64,000 nucleotides of DNA. Source: Paramecium pentaurelia. Lineage: Eukaryota; Ciliophora; Oligohymenophorea; Peniculida; Parameciidae. The stretch spans positions 620,001-684,000 of the forward strand of contig CAJJDO010000007.1 in the NCBI GenBank assembly GCA_905183005.1, read 5' to 3'. The position numbers and the translations under genes are program-made. Position 1 is the first letter of the stretch. Each line of letters opens with the position of its first letter. Under the pieces are notes generated by a model. It saw nothing but the letters and a program-made list of their open reading frames with translations, did not search any database and had not been told where the DNA came from. This document shows positions 60,167-64,000 of this stretch, in pieces.

Positions 60167-60275
60167 TTTTTTTATTTTAATATTATAGTTTATAATTTTT
60201 TACATTAAATTTTTGCCTGGTGATATTTTACATATTTAAGAGTTTGATCAATTATTTGTCTACCTAAATAATTAA

Positions 60276-61071
60276 ATGATGAAAGAACCTGAGAAAATCA
60301 TGAAAAAGAATATCTTAAATGGACAAATTAAATACTAAGTTAAATGGAAGGGCTTTGAAGAAACTACATGGGAAACTGATGAAACTATGAAGAAATATAA
60401 AGAACTCATTGAAGATTATAATTATTTCTCATTGACTGGTGAAAGATATGATGAAAAAAAACTAGAAGAAATCAGATAATTAACTGTTTAATCATAACCA
60501 AGAACTGCTATCAAAAGAGTAGCAGTACCAAAATTAATGCCTCCATGTGAATTAAATAAAAAAGAAAAAAAGATAGATAAAATTGATAATAAACACATTG
60601 AAATTATAGACAATCCTAAAAATGATTAACAACAAGATAAATTAAATATTGTTTAACCATCTAATACTATAATCAATTTTAATGAAATGTCTAAGTATAA
60701 TTTGTTTCTAAATTTAAGAAAAGCCCCATAAAAATTAGCAAATTCTAATGATAAATTAGAAACAATAAAATTACAAACTGATGAAAATAAAGGATTGTTT
60801 TCACTTATTTGGAAAGAGAGATCAGATGGTATTAGACCATATTGTGATGAATATACATATGAAGATTTCAAAACATAAGCTCCTTTATTTTTTATTTAGT
60901 TTTTTGAAACCTGTATTTTTGAATGTTAAAGTTAAAATGATATTAAGTAATTATTCTAATTAATTTAGATTTGAAATTCAAGGATAAGATATTGCTGAAA
61001 GAATTTTAGTAATTAAAGATATTTTACAAAAAAGAGATTAGGATAAAAAGATAAACCAAGTTCAATTATGA
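60276..61071 (+). CDS. Chromodomain protein (HP1/CBX-like)
   Basis: A 257-residue protein after removing a 22-nt intron (60947-60968). The N-terminal chromodomain lies at residues ~3-55: PEKIMKKNILNGQIKYQVKW, then KGFEETTWETDE. The KYxVKWKGFxxxTWE core is diagnostic. The normal first aromatic-cage residue just N-terminal to VEKIL is not obvious, because the protein starts at MMKEPEKI. The middle is basic and disordered. The C-terminal ~75 residues (GIRPYCDEYTYEDFKTQAPL to ILVIKDILQKR) are globular and could be a divergent chromoshadow domain. Likely a reader of methylated histone H3; substrate not deducible. Confidence 0.85.
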
Positions 61072-61824
61072 TTCTTTTCATATATAAAGCATAATATAAT
61101 TAAATTATTGTAAACCATATTTTTATTAATTAAATATAATAATTTTATAAAGTTAATGATAATTAATTCAATATGATCATCTCTACTCGAAGATTTCATT
61201 TAATGAGATTCTCGATTCGCTAATGATCTAAATTAAATAATCGAATTTACGTTGAGCTTTGCTTATTAATTAAGTATAAAGCATTAAATCGACTCATAAT
61301 TATTCTTATATGTAAAATTCATTAAATTTTACAATTCAATCTCTTCTCTCTATTTTTTTACTTATTTATCTAGTTGACTTTCTAAAATGAGATACTAAAT
61401 TATTTTATTCAAAACTAAAAAAGAATTTATTTTGATACTATAATTCAACGATTTAATTAAAAATTTAGAATTACTTTCTAAATCAATTTTTAGAATAATT
61501 ATCTTAATTCAATCTAAATCAATTAATATATAATTTTTTAAAGATATTCATAGAGGAATATTATTGATAATATATGAAAAAAATTATATAATTATAATAA
61601 ATAAATAAATAGAAAACTGCTATTTTTTGTTTTCAAAGGAAAATTGTAAGTTAAATTAGATATACATAATTTTTGTTGAAATTTTTATCAATACCTATTA
61701 TATAGAAATAGAAATATGCAAAAATTTAGTTAACGCTATATTTCATTCTTATTTAATAATACCCATTATTAGAAGATGAAAACAAGATTTATATATATTT
61801 ATATAATAAATTAATTCGTTTTTG
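61072..61824. other. Intergenic with a possible structured element
   Basis: A+T-rich spacer between two plus-strand genes. It contains a locally richer segment with an extended hairpin (listed separately) and otherwise nothing supported. Confidence 0.35.
61175..61228. other. Long imperfect hairpin in intergenic DNA
   Basis: The outer arms GATCAT/ATGATC pair. Inside, TCGA pairs with TCGA, and an ATTTCAT/ATGAGAT stem closes a three-base loop around 61199-61203. This is much more structured than the surrounding DNA. It could be a small structured RNA gene or chance. Confidence 0.3.
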
Positions 61825-63228
61825 ATGCAGAGCTATTCCTTTGACTATATATTAGATTAATTTATTGGTTTTGGAAAATATCAACTACAAACATTTGCTA
61901 ATAGTTGTGCCCTGTCTTGCAATTTTGGAAATTTGGCTTTGTTACTTAGTTTACTCTTAAAATTATATAAATAAGAATTAGATATCACTATGAATAAAGT
62001 AATTTTATTGGCAGTGGTTCATAGAATTGGAAGTGCATTAGCAGGTATTTTCGTAATGAAATTTAATAATATTTTGGGAAGAATAAAAATTATAAAATAT
62101 TCTTTAATAGTATTGGCACTTGCTTAATTATCTGCATCAATTGCTGAAAAATATTTCATAATTTTGTTTGTATTTATATTCTAAGGATTTATGCATGGAA
62201 TATGTGCATAATATAGTTAATTATTAACAATAGAAGTGATTCCTAGAAATAATAGAGGATAAATGGCTGCTTTGGTTAATCTTTTTCATGGAATAGGAAG
62301 TGGTTATCCAATATTATTATGGTATCTTTTTTGTGAAGATTATGAAAATGGGAATCATAATGCCATCCATTTTTGTAATGCTTTACTAACAATTTCTATT
62401 TACTATTATCTTAAGAAATATGGAAGAGATAATCCTAGATATTATTTATCTATGGGAAGATTTAGTGAATGTTTTTATGAAATTGATCACATATTGAAGG
62501 AAAATTAATGTGCCTATTTTGATAAACTAAACAATCAATAAAAAGATGCTTTGATTCTATGGTATGCAGAAAACTTTTCTGAAACAAAATAAAAAAAGTC
62601 ATAAATATCTACTCTCTTTACAAAGAATAATATTAGAATAACTATTTATGTAATTTCAATCTAAATTATTTATTATGCTGCAACATCAATATAATAATAC
62701 TTATTACCTTTTATATATCATGATAAGTAAAAGGGATTCGAATCATTATTTTTTTAACAAGTAGGTATCATTCCTGCAGTGTTTATTTAATCATTTTTTA
62801 TTGATAGTCCTACTTTTGGTAGAGCTAAATCTGGTATGATTATTTCAATTTTATTATGCATTACTTATTTGTTGATTTTCTATTAATAGGATACATATAT
62901 ATCATAATAAGTTTTAGTTAGATTTCTATTAGAAATTTAATTTACAGTAATGTAAATTATGATCAATGAGTCATTCAATAGTAATCTTCGAGCATTAGGA
63001 TTAAGTTTTTCATATGTAATAGCTAAAATATCTTAATTGCTTTCCCCTGTAATTATTTTTAAATTATATGAAACTCAAATATTTCTGCCATTTTTATTTT
63101 GTGGATGTTTATTTCTAGTTAATGGAATACTTTATGCAACATTCCCAAGAGAAAGAACAAAAAAGGCATTAGATTTAGATTTATCTGAAAGTCTAAGTTA
63201 AAGCAAAAGGAGTGATAGTGAGTATTGA
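61825..63228 (+). CDS. Major facilitator superfamily transporter (SV2/organic-ion-type)
   Basis: A 467-residue intronless membrane protein with about 12 hydrophobic segments. The N-terminal half reads LLLSLLLKLY, VILLAVVHRIGSALAG, then GRIKIIKYSLIVLALAQ, IILFVFIFQGFMHGICAQYS and LLTIEVIPRNNRGQMAALVN. The phrase EVIPRNNRG corresponds to the ExxPxxxRG motif of the sugar/organic-cation/SV2 branch of MFS. The C-terminal half has AKSGMIISILLCITYLLIFY and NSNLRALGLSFSYVIAKISQ, the second copy of the same kind of motif. Substrate unknown. A hydrophilic loop separates the halves. Start at the only N-terminal ATG. Confidence 0.82.
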
Positions 63229-63610
63229 TTTTTTTTTCATTAATTTTAATAATAATTATTTTTATACAATTTTCTTTTAATAAATTTATATCAAGTCATT
63301 CTCTGATTATTTATTTTTATACTTACTAAAAATAATTAAAAGATTTAAGTATATAATTTATATTGAATTAGTCTTATTAGAATTTTGAGAAGGTAGAATG
63401 AATAATTGAATTTTAATTAAAGAAATAGTAAAAATGTTTTAGTCTTATTATAGTATTCAAGATTTTAGATTTTTTTAGAACTACTAATAATGATAAATAA
63501 TTAATCTATATATATATTAATAGAATAGATATAGGATTTACCTGTCAATTTTTTGATAGAAGAGTCATTTCCATTTTTAATTGTATAATATTAATTAAAT
63601 AATAATTTTG
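63229..63610. other. Intergenic
   Basis: A+T-rich spacer upstream of the Fip1-like gene. No gene or element recognised. Confidence 0.4.
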
Positions 63611-64000
63611 ATGAGTGATTATAACAAACTAAAGTTGTACAAATTAACTAAACCAGAAACATTCTCTTTGTCATTTTATGATGCTTATAAAGAATACTAA
63701 GAATGGCTTAACAATTCTAACAATCCTTAAAGACAACCGCGAAAATCTCATAAATGGCATTCTAACATTACAGATTATTTTAATTATGGTTTTAATGAAC
63801 ATACTATGCAAATTTATGTGCATAAAATTACATAATTAACAGAGACTTATAGAAAGTATAGACTATAATATGCTGAAAAATGTGATAATTCAAAAGAAAC
63901 AATATTTAATTCAGCTTAGGAAATTAGAAGACTATCCAAAGATGTTTATCCAATTGATTTAGGTGGAATATTTATACCTGTTGATGATAAAGTCTTTGAT
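63611..64000 (+). CDS. Fip1-like polyadenylation factor (3' end missing)
   Basis: The first 130 codons of a gene running off the right edge, starting at ATG 63611. The segment NITDYFNYGFNEHTMQIYVH matches the conserved Fip1 motif (DYFNYGFNE.TW..Y). Fip1 is the scaffold subunit of the cleavage-and-polyadenylation complex that binds poly(A) polymerase. Here Met replaces the usual Trp. The downstream part (IRRLSKDVYPIDLGGIFIPV) is not otherwise recognised. Identification rests on this single motif. Confidence 0.75.

Noticed and set aside
1..64000. Reading the window with the standard genetic code
   Set aside because: It breaks unmistakable domains (K+ channel filter region, proteasome, cyclin, cathepsin) at TAA/TAG, which align with variable or Gln positions; only TGA behaves as a stop.
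1..64000. tRNA, rRNA, transposon or CRISPR features
   Set aside because: No cloverleaf with a T-loop GTTCGA-type box, no rRNA core sequence, no terminal inverted repeats or transposase, and no spaced direct repeats were seen by eye.

Overview
The window is ciliate somatic (macronuclear) DNA, very probably from Paramecium or a close relative. The evidence is internal. Long reading frames with clear homology run straight through TAA and TAG, which must therefore encode glutamine, and only TGA ends genes (ciliate nuclear code 6). The DNA is about three-quarters A+T. Genes are separated by a few dozen to a few hundred bases. Frame shifts inside otherwise perfect homology are repaired by GT..AG introns of about 18-40 nt, most of them 22-29 nt. 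In nearly every gene the coding length after intron removal is a multiple of three and the domain reads through, so most models below were built by hand-splicing. Two genes look like trichocyst matrix proteins, which also fits Paramecium.

Layout. 1-9.8 kb: 3' part of a cyclic-nucleotide-gated K+ channel, a PTB/hnRNP-L-like RNA-binding protein, a MYND zinc-finger protein divergent from proteasome subunit beta-6, a short Gln-rich protein and an FCP1/SCP-type phosphatase. 9.8-17.7 kb: an ankyrin-repeat anoctamin, a possible decayed FHA-like gene, a myristoylated TLDc (MEAK7-like) protein, a gene-poor stretch and a small MGxxxCC protein. 17.9-22.7 kb: a one-span membrane protein and electron-transfer-flavoprotein:ubiquinone oxidoreductase (ETF-QO). 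The middle of ETF-QO is present two to three times around a run of N, probably an assembly fault. 23.9-34.4 kb: small coiled-coil protein, SR-type splicing factor, two trichocyst-matrix-like proteins, a protein with SILK and RVxF PP1-docking motifs, an alpha/beta-hydrolase lacking its serine, a FAHD1-type hydrolase and a three-repeat MYB protein. 34.8-46.7 kb: a membrane histidine-kinase-like protein, coiled-coil protein, tandem CCCH protein, CFAP210-like ciliary protein, cyclin and ubiquitin protease. 47.8-57.9 kb: CFAP45, two tandem PX-WD40 paralogs, a MORN protein, a SAXO-type microtubule protein and unknowns. 58.8-64 kb: cathepsin-L-like protease, chromodomain protein, MFS transporter and the start of a Fip1-like polyadenylation factor.

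There is no operon logic, as expected in a ciliate. Neighbours are functionally mixed, though cilium and axoneme proteins (CFAP210, CFAP45, SAXO) fall within 14 kb. No tRNA, rRNA, transposon or CRISPR array was recognised. All functions come from motif recognition by eye; no database search was possible.
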